Counted from the stretch's first letter, positions 1 through 8,268 are shown. The stretch: DNA of 64,000 nucleotides from Chthoniobacter flavus (GCA_945883435.1 CAMCXK010000001.1:62001-126000); one strand, 5' to 3'. A program made the numbers and translations. The notes: generated from the letters alone by a model not told the origin.

Positions 1-670
1 GGTGCTCGTCCAGAGTGTTGTGAAGCGACATGTGGGTTTGCACAACCAGCTCTTGTATTTCCTTCAAGGCGAGGTCTGCTCCCGCGACGCCGATTAGAGA
101 ACCGTCGGCCGCCTCGACCGGGACCGTGATACTGACCATTCCCTCCTCGCCCGATCCCGTGTCGAAGTAGGGTTCGGTGTAGGTTGTTTTCCGGGACTGC
201 TTCGGACCGGCATACCAGGGTTGCTTTTGAAAATCGTATTGGATGGGGGTCGGGGCCGGCCAGTCCTTGCGGCAAAAGTAAAGCGAGGCGCCGGGAGCGC
301 GCCAATCGCTGTTCTCGTAGGCCATCGAGACCCCGTAGAGCCCGGGGGTTTTGAGCAGAAGGGAACGCAGGAAGGCGGACATGTCCGGGTGGGGAATGGC
401 GGATTGGGATTCCTGAAGGGCGGCGATGGACTTTGGAAAAGCCACCATTCCCGAGACGATATCGTCGAGTTGGCGCGCAGAGTCGCGCACTTCATCGAGG
501 GCACGCGACTCCGCCAGGCGGAGGAGTTCCGCCCGGGCGAGGTGGAAGCCCGCCCAGACCGTGACTGCCAGAGCGGCGATTGCAGAGGCTCCAAACGCCA
601 GCAGGAGGCGTTGTCCGATGCCGAACCCCGCCCTGCGCGGGACGGGAGGGGAGGGGTCGGAGGCACTCAT
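1..670 (-). CDS. Cache-domain membrane sensor (partial, C-terminus off window)
   Basis: This frame stays open from an ATG at 670 to the window edge, giving at least 223 residues of the N-terminus. A basic cytoplasmic stub (about 1-20) is followed by a transmembrane helix (about 22-44). An extracytoplasmic sensor region then carries Cache/PDC hallmarks: the Trp-Tyr pair at 152-153, TEPYFDTGSGEEGMVSITVP at 165-184 and GVAGADLAL near 194. Cache domains bind small ligands such as amino or organic acids outside the membrane. The output domain is not visible; a PP2C, GGDEF, kinase or chemoreceptor domain are all possible. The gene follows the tandem-STAS gene by 9 bases and ends a run of partner-switching genes, so a role as the sensing input of that module is inferred. 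Confidence 0.8.
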   Translation of the reverse strand, partial: MSASDPSPPVPRRAGFGIGQRLLLAFGASAIAALAVTVWAGFHLARAELLRLAESRALDEVRDSARQLDDIVSGMVAFPKSIAALQESQSAIPHPDMSAFLRSLLLKTPGLYGVSMAYENSDWRAPGASLYFCRKDWPAPTPIQYDFQKQPWYAGPKQSRKTTYTEPYFDTGSGEEGMVSITVPVEAADGSLIGVAGADLALKEIQELVVQTHMSLHNTLDEH

Positions 671-679
671 GCAACAGAC

Positions 680-1297
680 TCAGGGATTCATTCCGCGGGC
701 AATGTCGGAATCCGCGCCGCGGGCGATGAAATGGCCGAGTCCGGCGGTTTCCAAGGCGCTCGAGACGGCTGGCGACGGGTTGAGGAACAGCACGCGGCCC
801 TTGCGGGCGGCCGCGCTCTTGACGGCGGTGAGCAGCAGCCGGATTCCCAGCGAGGAAAGAAGGTCGGTGGTGGAAAAATCGATCAGCACGCGAAAGCCGT
901 CCCGCTCGAAAAAGTTTCGAAATTCCTTTTCCACGACCGCCACTCCGCGCATGTCGAGGTGGCCGGCGAGGGAGAGGTGCGTGACACCGTTGATTTCCCG
1001 GGATACGAGCCGGACGGTCTCCGGCTTGGGCGGGATGTTTTCGAGCAGCGCTTCGATGTGCCGCTCGCGGAGCCGGTTGACGGCGAGGTGGAGAAGATCG
1101 AGACCGGTTGGGTCGATGTGGCGGAGGCGGGCGATTTCAATGACCACCCTGGAAGGGGCGCATTCGATGGCGTGTGAGGTGTGTTCCTCCAAAGTGCTTC
1201 GGCCTGATTGGTCCAAGGACCCGTCCAACTGAAGCACCGCTTCGAGAGCGCCGCCGGGGAGGTTTTTTTTGTGAAGCGTAACGGTGAGTTTGGTCAT
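680..1297 (-). CDS. Tandem STAS-domain protein (anti-sigma-factor antagonist type)
   Basis: The 205-residue protein reads as two consecutive STAS domains (about 1-98 and 102-200). The usual phospho-acceptor loop is DPTG at 62-65 in the first domain and SSLG at 148-151 in the second, so only the second has the common serine. STAS proteins of the RsbV/SpoIIAA type bind an HATPase anti-sigma kinase unless they are phosphorylated. The start was chosen at 1297 because it overlaps the upstream kinase stop by ATGA and begins directly with the first domain; an earlier in-frame ATG at 1366 would add 23 non-STAS residues inside the kinase gene. Neighbours are an RsbW-like kinase and a Cache sensor. The target is unknown. 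Confidence 0.85.
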   Translation of the reverse strand: MTKLTVTLHKKNLPGGALEAVLQLDGSLDQSGRSTLEEHTSHAIECAPSRVVIEIARLRHIDPTGLDLLHLAVNRLRERHIEALLENIPPKPETVRLVSREINGVTHLSLAGHLDMRGVAVVEKEFRNFFERDGFRVLIDFSTTDLLSSLGIRLLLTAVKSAAARKGRVLFLNPSPAVSSALETAGLGHFIARGADSDIARGMNP

Positions 1298-1707
1298 GGG
1301 CGGGTTTTCCAAAGTTTGAGCCGGTTTGTGTTGCCGATGCGCCGATATTCGATCCCGTCGCTCCATTTTCGCAAGAGTGGAATGCCGAGGCCGCCGGGTT
1401 CCCGCTCGTTGAGCGGGAGTCCGGTGTCAGGGGCGGGGTGGAGAAGCGGATTGAAGGGAGTGCCAAGGTCCTCGAAAACGGCTTCCAGACGCGTGTGGTC
1501 ATTCAAATCAAGCTGAATCGACAGCATACCGGGACAGCCGTCCGGATGCGCGTATTTCGCAAAGTTCGTTCCGATTTCCTCGACGGCAAGCAGGGCGAGT
1601 GGACGGGCCCAGTCGCTTTCGGGGTTGGAATCCATCCATGCGGCGACCGATTCCAGGGCTTTGTGGATTTCCTCGATGCGGTTGGGAACGGTCAGCGAAA
1701 GGGACAT
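1294..1707 (-). CDS. RsbW-like serine kinase / anti-sigma factor (HATPase_c)
   Basis: The 137-residue protein is a stand-alone GHKL ATPase of the RsbW/SpoIIAB size class. The N box is visible as AVEEIGTNFAKYA (Glu43, Glu44, Asn48), the G1 motif as EDLG at 79-82, and a glycine-rich lid as GGLG at 105-108. Such kinases phosphorylate STAS antagonists and sequester a sigma factor or another partner. It starts 2 bases after the PP2C phosphatase gene and overlaps the tandem-STAS gene by 4 bases, so kinase, phosphatase and antagonist are co-transcribed. The regulated partner is not evident; FliA/WhiG, encoded upstream in the same run, is a candidate by position only. Confidence 0.88.
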   Translation of the reverse strand: MSLSLTVPNRIEEIHKALESVAAWMDSNPESDWARPLALLAVEEIGTNFAKYAHPDGCPGMLSIQLDLNDHTRLEAVFEDLGTPFNPLLHPAPDTGLPLNEREPGGLGIPLLRKWSDGIEYRRIGNTNRLKLWKTRP

Positions 1708-1709
1708 GG

Positions 1710-3092
1710 TTAGAATTCCACGGCGAGAATTGAAAAATCGTCTTCCAGGGACCCGCTCCCGCGCATGGAGAGGGCATGTATTTCAAGTTGGTCCAGGGCC
1801 TCCGCATTCCGCGATTTGGCGGCCAGAAAATCCACCAATCCGTTGAAATCCCAAGAGGGTCCGCCGGGTGGCTGAATTTCGTAGCAACCGTCGCTGCAGA
1901 CAAAGAGGCGGTCGCCCGGAGCAATCGGGTGGGAGGCCTCCTTGTAGGGGGTGTTTTCCAGCACGCCGACGATCAATCCCTCCGTGGAAAGGCGCTTGGG
2001 CGGGTTTTGCAAAGAGGTCAGAACGGCCGGGGGATGGCCGGCACTGGCATAGGCCAGCGTGCGCGCCGCCGTATTGGCGACTCCATACCAGAGGGTGAAA
2101 TACAGGTTGTTTTGGCGCTCCATAGGAAACGCTTTGTTGAGTGCGGCAAGAACCTGGCCGGGGCGGCGGAAATCGGTCTCGGGGAGGGCACCGGAGCGGA
2201 TCATGTTGATGGCCGCCACAGACAGGAGGCTCGCCCCGACTCCGTGACCGCAGACATCCAGAAGGTAGATGGCAAAGTGGTCGGGATCGATCGCGTGGTA
2301 TCCGAACGAATCGCCGGCAAGCTCCGACGAGGGGCGGTATTTCCAGCGGACTCGCAGCGGAGAGTCGAGTGGAGGCGGGAGGATCGATCGGACGTAGGCG
2401 CCCGCCTCTGTGAGTTCCTTGTCGAGACGCCGGCGGGTCGTTTCGATGGTTTCAAGATGCTGGCGTTCCGCGTCGCGAAGGGCTTTTTTCTCGAGGCATG
2501 CCGAGAGGCGCGCGCGCAGAAGGGTGGGATCGAACGGCTTGGGCAGGTAGTCCTCGGCTCCCGCTTCGATGCAACGGGTCACGCTGGCGATTTCATCCAG
2601 CGCGGAGATCATGATGACGGGCAGATCCGCTGTTGCCGGGGAGGACTTGATACGGTGGAGCGTTTCGCAACCATCCAGTCCCGGCATGAGAACGTCCAGC
2701 AGGACCAGATCGAAGCCGGTGGATTCGAGGCATTCCAGGGCCGACAATCCATTCGTTGCCGTTTCGACTTCGAGGCCTTGGCGGCGGAGATGGCGTGCGA
2801 GAAGGTCAAGGTTGTCCGGATGGTCGTCCACGGCCAGAACGCGCCCTGAGAGCGGGGGTCTTTCCGTCGGGGGCGCTGCCGGCGCGGTCGGGCGCGGCGG
2901 AGTCGATGTCCCGCCGAGGTGTGTGGAAATGAGGGATTGCAGGGAGCGGGCGGCCGAGTGGATTTTTTGCAGGTCGGCGCTGGTCGAGGGAGGGGCATCC
3001 TCCAGAAGAATCTCGGAGTAGCCGAGGATATGGTTGACCGGGGTGAGGAGATCGTGGCGGAGGCGGGAGAGGGACGGGTCGGCCGCACTCAT
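1710..3092 (-). CDS. Receiver-PP2C (SpoIIE/RsbU-type) phosphatase with N-terminal HisKA-like segment
   Basis: The 460-residue protein has three parts. First is a short dimerisation-like segment with an H-box (RHDLLTPVNHILGYSEIL, His13) but no following ATPase domain. Second is a CheY-like receiver (about 84-200) with the acidic pair Asp89-Asp90, phospho-acceptor Asp133 and Lys185. A coiled linker then leads to a SpoIIE-type PP2C domain (about 245-460) with metal ligands in ELAGDSFGY (Asp261), LLDVCGHGVG (Asp279), CSDG (Asp401) and LEDDFS (Asp451-452). RsbU-type phosphatases dephosphorylate STAS antagonists. The start at 3092 overlaps the upstream receiver stop by ATGA; an in-frame ATG at 3278 would add an Arg/His-rich shadow of the receiver gene. 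Confidence 0.9.
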   Translation of the reverse strand: MSAADPSLSRLRHDLLTPVNHILGYSEILLEDAPPSTSADLQKIHSAARSLQSLISTHLGGTSTPPRPTAPAAPPTERPPLSGRVLAVDDHPDNLDLLARHLRRQGLEVETATNGLSALECLESTGFDLVLLDVLMPGLDGCETLHRIKSSPATADLPVIMISALDEIASVTRCIEAGAEDYLPKPFDPTLLRARLSACLEKKALRDAERQHLETIETTRRRLDKELTEAGAYVRSILPPPLDSPLRVRWKYRPSSELAGDSFGYHAIDPDHFAIYLLDVCGHGVGASLLSVAAINMIRSGALPETDFRRPGQVLAALNKAFPMERQNNLYFTLWYGVANTAARTLAYASAGHPPAVLTSLQNPPKRLSTEGLIVGVLENTPYKEASHPIAPGDRLFVCSDGCYEIQPPGGPSWDFNGLVDFLAAKSRNAEALDQLEIHALSMRGSGSLEDDFSILAVEF

Positions 3093-3457
3093 GGCCTGTT
3101 CAGAAGAGCCTCGATTTTTTCCAGCAGGCGGGGAAGGTCCACGGGTTTCGTGTCGTAATCCTCGCAACCGGCGGCGAGGCATTTTTCGCGATCCCCCTCC
3201 ATGGCATGGGCGGTGAGGCCGATGACGGGAATGGCGGCCGTGGCGGTATCCTCCTTGAGGCGGCGTGTGGCGGTCCATCCGTCGATGACCGGCAGGCTCA
3301 TGTCCATGAGAATGAGGTCCGGGAGCTCGGAGGCGGCCATGGCGATCCCCTCCGCCCCGTCGATCGCCATGACAATCGAGTAGCCTCGTTTGAGAAGGCG
3401 TCGCGAGAGCATGTCGCGGTTGAGTTCGTTGTCCTCGACCAGAAGGATTTTATTCAT
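3089..3457 (-). CDS. Single-domain response regulator (CheY/DivK-like)
   Basis: The 122-residue protein is a lone receiver domain starting MNKILLVEDN, with phospho-acceptor Asp52 in LILMDMSLP, a Thr in GLTAHAM and Lys104 in DTKPVDLP. No output domain is present, so it probably acts by protein contact or phosphate relay. It is coupled by ATGA to the receiver-PP2C phosphatase. An ATG four codons upstream is equally in frame; I preferred the start giving the standard receiver N-terminus. The cognate kinase is not in the module unless the HisKA-like stub of the phosphatase takes part. Confidence 0.9.
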   Translation of the reverse strand: MNKILLVEDNELNRDMLSRRLLKRGYSIVMAIDGAEGIAMAASELPDLILMDMSLPVIDGWTATRRLKEDTATAAIPVIGLTAHAMEGDREKCLAAGCEDYDTKPVDLPRLLEKIEALLNRP

Positions 3458-3511
3458 GAGTCCAGCCAATCAAAATCCAGAGGGTCCGGCGAGGTTCTTT
3501 CGAAGCGGGGA

Positions 3512-5503
3512 TCAGGCACCCTGGCCGGCAAGCGAGCGCAGGGTGTCCCGGCGGGTGGTTTCCAGGGCGCGTTCCACCTTGTCCCGCGCGGCTTGGCGGG
3601 TTTTGAGATTTGCGAGGCGGGATTCCCGGAGAGACTCGCGAAGGGCGAGAAGTGTGACGATCTCATCGCGGGCGGAACGGATCAGGTTTTCGAGGCGGTC
3701 ATCGGGAGCCGAGGCCAGAACCGGCTCAAACGGTTTCACGCAATCCCCGAGCCAGCGGATGATCGACTCGGCGCGGCGGGTGGCGGCCAGATTGTCGGCC
3801 AGTGCGGCATCGCTCGCCGCGATGGCTCGGAGGTAATCGGACATTTCCACTGCCGTGGGGGTGAGAACAGCCACCTGAAAACCATCCGCAGTGCCTGATG
3901 GCGGAGCGTCATGCACGGGGACAGCCTCGGCAACGGGCAGAGGGGTCACGTCGGGAGCGGGCGTGGAGGCTGCCGGAGGCCGGGGCGCGGGCACAAGGGC
4001 CACGGCCGAGGGACCCGCTTGGCGTGGCCGGGGGGTGGGGGTGGCGAATTCCATAGGAGCCGAAGGGGGTGGCTCCAGCGAGGGACCCGGTGGGAGTTCG
4101 GCGACATCCAGTGGCGGCGGAGCGGGTTTTTCCAAAACGGGAACCGGCGGTGGCGGCTCCGGCAGGGCGATCGATTCCGAATCCCAGTCCTCCGGGGTGA
4201 TCACCGGGGGCGGGGCCTCGGCACGTTCGTAGGATGGAGCCTCACTTTTCGGAAGTCCCAAATCCTCCATGAGAGCGGATGATTCAGGCTCCGGATCGGC
4301 GGCAAGAACTTCATTGGCCGCCGGGGAAAAATCCATTTCAGGCAGGGGTGTTTCAAAGTCGATCTTTTGGATCTCCTCGAAGAGGGCGGTGGAAGTTTTC
4401 TTTTTTTTCGCCACACGAAGAAAACGTGGATCCGGCCATTGGCCAAGAAAACGGCTGGGATCCTTGAAAAGAGGCGGGACGCGGCCGGGGGTGAAGCGGC
4501 GTGGATCGCCCAGCGCCTTCCGCAGTTCCGTCGAGGTCAAGGGCAGGGCATCGCCCGGAGGAGTCGATTCCAAAGGCGCGGCGAGGCTTGGCAGGAGGCG
4601 GACGGCCAAACCTCGAAAAGGGTTACGGGCGGATGCCTGCGGGTTTGAGGAGCGGAAGTTTTGAACCGCCGCGTAGCCACCACCGGTCAGGGCATTGCTC
4701 AAGTTGTAGCGCGGCGGAGGGACGTCTGTGCGGCGTCCCGTGCCGGTGAGCGGGCTGTATTGGCGGGGCGGGAGGCTGTCGAGAAGCGCAGCGAATTCCA
4801 GTTGGGTGGTGCGGTCCCCTCGCTGGACGAGGTGGTGGAAAAGATCGTCCAACCGCCCGGCATAGGGTCTCAGAAAAAGCCCGTCTGCAACCATTCGGTC
4901 GCCCACGGGAGATTGAAAAACGCGGGTGAAAAAATCCCTCAATTCATTCGGCGGTGGTTCGACCGGTGAGGCGAGGGCGTGGGCGACCGCGGGTTCGAGG
5001 GGAACAAGTCGCACGGGGGGCTCGCGGTCCATGGCGATCGGGTGGCCATGGAATCCCATAAGCGAATCGATGTGCCGAAAGTTGCCGCCTTCCAGCCTTT
5101 GACCATCGAAGACCAGTCCGTCTGCCGGTGGAAGGGCTTCGGCGAAGCGGGCTATTGCGCGCGGGTCCGCGGGATCGGCCAAAAGCAGGGAGCCCAGTTG
5201 GTCCACACGCGCGGGATCAAGCGGAGGCAGCAGTCGCTGGTCCCGGACAAGGAAAACGATGGAGGCAGCCGCTTGGAGGACTTGACGCCGGCCCTCGGAG
5301 GGCAGGGCTTGGGCCTCGCGAGCCAGTGCCAGGGCGGTGGAAACGGCCTGGTTGAAGACCGGCGGAGGGGATTCGGAGCTGCTGCCTGTCAACGGCAGCA
5401 AAACGAGAAACGCGATCAGGCCCGATTTTGCCCGTTTGGATTTCCGCCAGCCAGGCCGGTCCAGGTTTTTTGAGAAGAATGCGAGCAGGTTTAGTAAGAG
5501 CAC
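3512..5503 (-). CDS. Proline-rich exported or membrane-anchored protein of unknown function
   Basis: This is a long frame of about 663 residues with no family I recognise. From the GTG at 5503, a basic stretch (RKSKRAK, about 20-26) precedes a short hydrophobic segment GLIAFLVLLPLTG, consistent with a signal peptide or anchor. A mixed region of about 350 residues follows, then a Pro/Ala/Glu-rich low-complexity stretch (about 400-545) and a helical, charged C-terminal 110 residues. The start is uncertain: the frame stays open to 5605, but that would overlap the upstream gene by over 100 bases, whereas the GTG overlaps its stop only slightly. It lies downstream of motA-motB and a small CxC protein. 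A link to the motor or peptidoglycan is positional inference. Confidence 0.7.
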   Translation of the reverse strand: MLLLNLLAFFSKNLDRPGWRKSKRAKSGLIAFLVLLPLTGSSSESPPPVFNQAVSTALALAREAQALPSEGRRQVLQAAASIVFLVRDQRLLPPLDPARVDQLGSLLLADPADPRAIARFAEALPPADGLVFDGQRLEGGNFRHIDSLMGFHGHPIAMDREPPVRLVPLEPAVAHALASPVEPPPNELRDFFTRVFQSPVGDRMVADGLFLRPYAGRLDDLFHHLVQRGDRTTQLEFAALLDSLPPRQYSPLTGTGRRTDVPPPRYNLSNALTGGGYAAVQNFRSSNPQASARNPFRGLAVRLLPSLAAPLESTPPGDALPLTSTELRKALGDPRRFTPGRVPPLFKDPSRFLGQWPDPRFLRVAKKKKTSTALFEEIQKIDFETPLPEMDFSPAANEVLAADPEPESSALMEDLGLPKSEAPSYERAEAPPPVITPEDWDSESIALPEPPPPVPVLEKPAPPPLDVAELPPGPSLEPPPSAPMEFATPTPRPRQAGPSAVALVPAPRPPAASTPAPDVTPLPVAEAVPVHDAPPSGTADGFQVAVLTPTAVEMSDYLRAIAASDAALADNLAATRRAESIIRWLGDCVKPFEPVLASAPDDRLENLIRSARDEIVTLLALRESLRESRLANLKTRQAARDKVERALETTRRDTLRSLAGQGA

Positions 5504-5778
5504 TGGAGAATCGTCTGTTCCCCGCAACGGCAGGTTACGACGATGTGTCCGATGCGGCCTTCGGCATCCGCCACCAGTTCCACTTGGGGCTCCGCCAAGG
5601 CGCAAGGGGACTGCTCGTCGACGGGCGTTTCCTCCAAGCCTCCATTCTCCGTCTCTGGAAGGGGGTCGGGCTCCGGTTGGGGCGGGTGAATGGGGGGCAG
5701 GTGGTTGACCGAAAGCGAGTCGAGGCGTGGGCGGTTGGCGGCAGTTGCGGCAGGGCGGCCTTGGAGAAAGTCCTTCAT
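5491..5778 (-). CDS. Small CxC-motif protein downstream of motB, unknown function
   Basis: The 95-residue protein has a proline-rich N-terminal half and a compact C-terminal segment ending GRIGHIVVTCRCGEQTILQC. Cysteines at 83, 85 and 93 (C-x-C-x7-C) could form part of a metal site. It overlaps motB by 4 bases (ATGA), which supports it as a real translated gene. I do not recognise the family. The tail resembles a short beta-rich module rather than a full zinc ribbon. Confidence 0.7.
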   Translation of the reverse strand: MKDFLQGRPAATAANRPRLDSLSVNHLPPIHPPQPEPDPLPETENGGLEETPVDEQSPCALAEPQVELVADAEGRIGHIVVTCRCGEQTILQCSY

Positions 5779-6542
5779 GGAGCAGGGGCGGGAGCCGGGG
5801 TTGCCGAGGGAGCGGGAACCGGGGCGGATTGGGTGAGGGAAAGGCTTACGGTGATGCGCTGGTTTTCCTCCGAGTCGGGCGGCACGTTGGGCAGAGGTTG
5901 CGAATCGCCAAAGCCCGCCACGCGTTTCATTTTGTCCGGCGACATGGCGAAGTATTCCAAAAGGCGGCGGACCGCATTGGCGCGGTCGGTGCTGAGTTCC
6001 CAGTCCGTGTAGTTTTTGTCCGGGCCAAGGTCGAGGCCGCTGGGAGTGTGGCCTTCGAGGTAAACGAGGAAGTTGTAGCGTTCCACAAGCCAGGCAAGGT
6101 TTTGGAAGACGAAGGTGCCCCAGTCGGTGAACTCGGTGGTGTTGTCCTTGAAGAGGGGTTTTTTCGTGCGGTTGTAGATTTGCATCTTCAATCCATCGTC
6201 GGTGATGGTGATATCAATCGGTTGCTTGTCCTCGTTGACCACATTGAGGAGGCGGTTGAATTCCCGGGAAATGGCGCGAAGGAAACCTTGGTTTTCCTCG
6301 CTGGTCTGGTCTTGAAGGCTGGCGTCCTTGCGGGTCGCTTGAATCTCCTTTTCCATGACTCCCCAAGTGGTCGGCCAGGATTTGTTGGTCGGGTCTTTGA
6401 AATAAAGCGAGGTGTAAACAAGGATTTCAGGACGGAAGTTCGCGATCCAAAGGACCAGGAACAACGCCATCATCGACGTGACGAAGTCGGCATAGGCGAC
6501 TTTCCACGCACCGCCGTGGTGTTCGTGTTTTTTCTTGGCCAT
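5775..6542 (-). CDS. motB: Flagellar motor stator protein MotB
   Basis: MotB anchors the stator to peptidoglycan and supplies the ion-channel aspartate. The 255-residue protein begins with a basic tail, then GAWKVAYADFVTSMMALFLV, a classic MotB helix with the essential Asp at residue 19. A plug/linker region follows, then an OmpA-like peptidoglycan-binding domain (about 130-238) with LEGHT and ELSTDRANAVRRLL. The last 17 residues are Ala/Pro-rich, which is unusual but short. It lies 6 bases after motA and overlaps the next small gene by ATGA. The sequence alone does not settle the coupling ion. Confidence 0.96.
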   Translation of the reverse strand: MAKKKHEHHGGAWKVAYADFVTSMMALFLVLWIANFRPEILVYTSLYFKDPTNKSWPTTWGVMEKEIQATRKDASLQDQTSEENQGFLRAISREFNRLLNVVNEDKQPIDITITDDGLKMQIYNRTKKPLFKDNTTEFTDWGTFVFQNLAWLVERYNFLVYLEGHTPSGLDLGPDKNYTDWELSTDRANAVRRLLEYFAMSPDKMKRVAGFGDSQPLPNVPPDSEENQRITVSLSLTQSAPVPAPSATPAPAPAP

Positions 6543-6548
6543 GGCGGG

Positions 6549-7418
6549 TTACTTCTCTGAACCGGAGCCGAGGTTTTTAACCATTTCCTCAACGGATTCC
6601 GCAGATGGTTGGAAGGCCGGGTCGATGGCGCGGCGGGCTGCTTCGATGGCCATGATCGGAGCCATGCCGCCGGTGAAGCCCAGGATGCCCTTCATGATGA
6701 CCGCGTAATATTGCATTTCGTAAACGTTGTTGAGTTTGATACGGGCCGCGAGCGGGTTGATGAAGCCATAGGCGCCGAGCACTCCGAGGAAAGTTCCCAC
6801 GAGGGCCGAGGCCACTTTTTGACCAACCTTTTCGGGCCCCATGCTGATGGCTGCCATGGTGTTGATGATGCCCATGACGGCCGCCACGATGCCGATGCCG
6901 GGAAGGGAGTCGCCGACGAGATTGAGAATATGGACCGGTTGCACGAAATCCTCTTCCTTGGCGTCGTAGTCGCCTTGGAGCATGGAGCCGAGTTGCTCGG
7001 GCTTGAGCCGTCCGTCGATGATGGGCTTCAGGCTGTTGGTCAGAAATTCCACGCGTTCGTGGTCGTTGAGAAACGACGGGTATTTGGAGAAGATCGGGCT
7101 GTCTTTGGGAGCGATGACATCGTCCTCGATGGCGATCAGACCACCCCGTCGGGCTTTGGTGAAAAGCTCGTAAAGGAGCTTCAGCATGTCGGTGTAGTCC
7201 GAAGTCGGAACCACTTGGTTGCGGAAGGCGAGCTTGGTTTTTTTCGCGATGTTTTTCAGGAGCGAAAGCGGGCTGGCAATGACCATCAGGCCAAGCGCAA
7301 TGCCGATCAGAATGACATACTCGGCGATCGGAAACAGAAGACCGAGCTTGCCGCCGGCCATCATAAATCCGCCGAGAGTGGCGCCAAGAACGATGAGGTA
7401 ACCAATTGTGAGAATCAT
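6549..7418 (-). CDS. motA: Flagellar motor stator protein MotA
   Basis: MotA forms the stator ring that turns the rotor. The 289-residue length matches the family. The N-terminus MILTIGYLIVLGATLGG and the segment GDSLPGIGIVAAVMGIINTM are typical of the MotA/ExbB fold, with four membrane helices and a large cytoplasmic loop between helices 2 and 3. It directly precedes motB. The 49-base gap after fliA/whiG carries no Shine-Dalgarno but a C/A-rich leader (CCCACACACCC) ending at the start codon. Confidence 0.97.
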   Translation of the reverse strand: MILTIGYLIVLGATLGGFMMAGGKLGLLFPIAEYVILIGIALGLMVIASPLSLLKNIAKKTKLAFRNQVVPTSDYTDMLKLLYELFTKARRGGLIAIEDDVIAPKDSPIFSKYPSFLNDHERVEFLTNSLKPIIDGRLKPEQLGSMLQGDYDAKEEDFVQPVHILNLVGDSLPGIGIVAAVMGIINTMAAISMGPEKVGQKVASALVGTFLGVLGAYGFINPLAARIKLNNVYEMQYYAVIMKGILGFTGGMAPIMAIEAARRAIDPAFQPSAESVEEMVKNLGSGSEK

Positions 7419-7467
7419 GGGTGTGTGGGTGGGTTTTGGGTGTGGGTGGGAGAGTCGCGGGGGCGGT

Positions 7468-8265
7468 TTAGCGGTTCATCGCGGATCGAACGTATGATTT
7501 CAGGCTGAGCACAGCCTGGGTGTGGACTTGGCAGATGCGGGATTCGGTGACTCCAAAGACCCGGGCGATCTCGGCAAGTCGCATATTTTCGAAGTAATAC
7601 ATGGCAAGGATTTTTTTTTGCATTTCGGGGAGGCGTTGCAGGCGTTCCATGACGAGGCGGACGAGTTCCTGCTTCATGGCAATCTCATGGGCCGGCGATT
7701 GGCGTTCATCGGCCACGAGATCATGGAGGCTGGAATCTTCGTCATCGCCGGCAAGGGCGTCGAGTTCAACGTAACTGAGGGGGCGAACTTCGTCGAGAAG
7801 TGCGGAGTATTCCTCTGCTGAAATGCCAAGCTCATCCGCGATTTCGGATTCTGTGGCGGGGCGGCCGACACGTTGTTCAAAGGCGGAGATGACATCGGTG
7901 AGTTTCTTGGCCTTGATCCGAAGGGAGCGCGACATCCAGTCCACGCGGCGGAGTTCGTCGAGCACGGCTCCCCGGATGCGCATGGTGGCATAGGCGGGGA
8001 AGGTGACTCCGAGGGTGGGATCAAAGCGTTTCTGGGCTTGAATGAGGCCTAGGAGGCCCACGGAGTAGAGGTCTTCGACATCGACGTGGGCCGGCAGGCT
8101 GGCGCGCATACGGTCCACCACCGAGCGCACGAGCGGCATGTGGTTTTTGAGAACATCCTCCTCCGAGGTCTGTGAAGCCTCGCCGTAGGCGCGCCAAGCG
8201 GCCGAGCGCTTTTTGGCTTCGGAGCGGGGGATGTTCATGGGAGGCGGTTCGGCAAGCTGGGCCAT
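7468..8265 (-). CDS. fliA: RNA polymerase sigma-28 factor FliA/WhiG
   Basis: The 265-residue sigma-70-family protein has flagellar-type architecture. Region 2 reads NHMPLVRSVVDRM, VDVEDLYSVGLLGLIQA and TFPAYATMRIRGAVLDELRR. Region 3 includes IADELGISAEEY, and region 4 ends with the helix-turn-helix MRLAEIARVFGVTESRICQV. FliA/WhiG directs late flagellar genes. It lies 3 bases after a small membrane-protein gene and 49 bases before motA, and the pair appears to be led by a sigma-54 promoter, giving a plausible RpoN-to-FliA cascade. FlgM, its usual anti-sigma factor, is not in the window. Confidence 0.95.
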   Translation of the reverse strand: MAQLAEPPPMNIPRSEAKKRSAAWRAYGEASQTSEEDVLKNHMPLVRSVVDRMRASLPAHVDVEDLYSVGLLGLIQAQKRFDPTLGVTFPAYATMRIRGAVLDELRRVDWMSRSLRIKAKKLTDVISAFEQRVGRPATESEIADELGISAEEYSALLDEVRPLSYVELDALAGDDEDSSLHDLVADERQSPAHEIAMKQELVRLVMERLQRLPEMQKKILAMYYFENMRLAEIARVFGVTESRICQVHTQAVLSLKSYVRSAMNR

Positions 8266-8268
8266 GGA

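Noticed and set aside
94-674. Minus-strand open frames in the other two phases (190 and 60 residues)
   Set aside because: They are low-complexity Pro/Arg/Ser-rich shadows of the Cache sensor gene, whose frame shows clear domain motifs and runs off the window edge.
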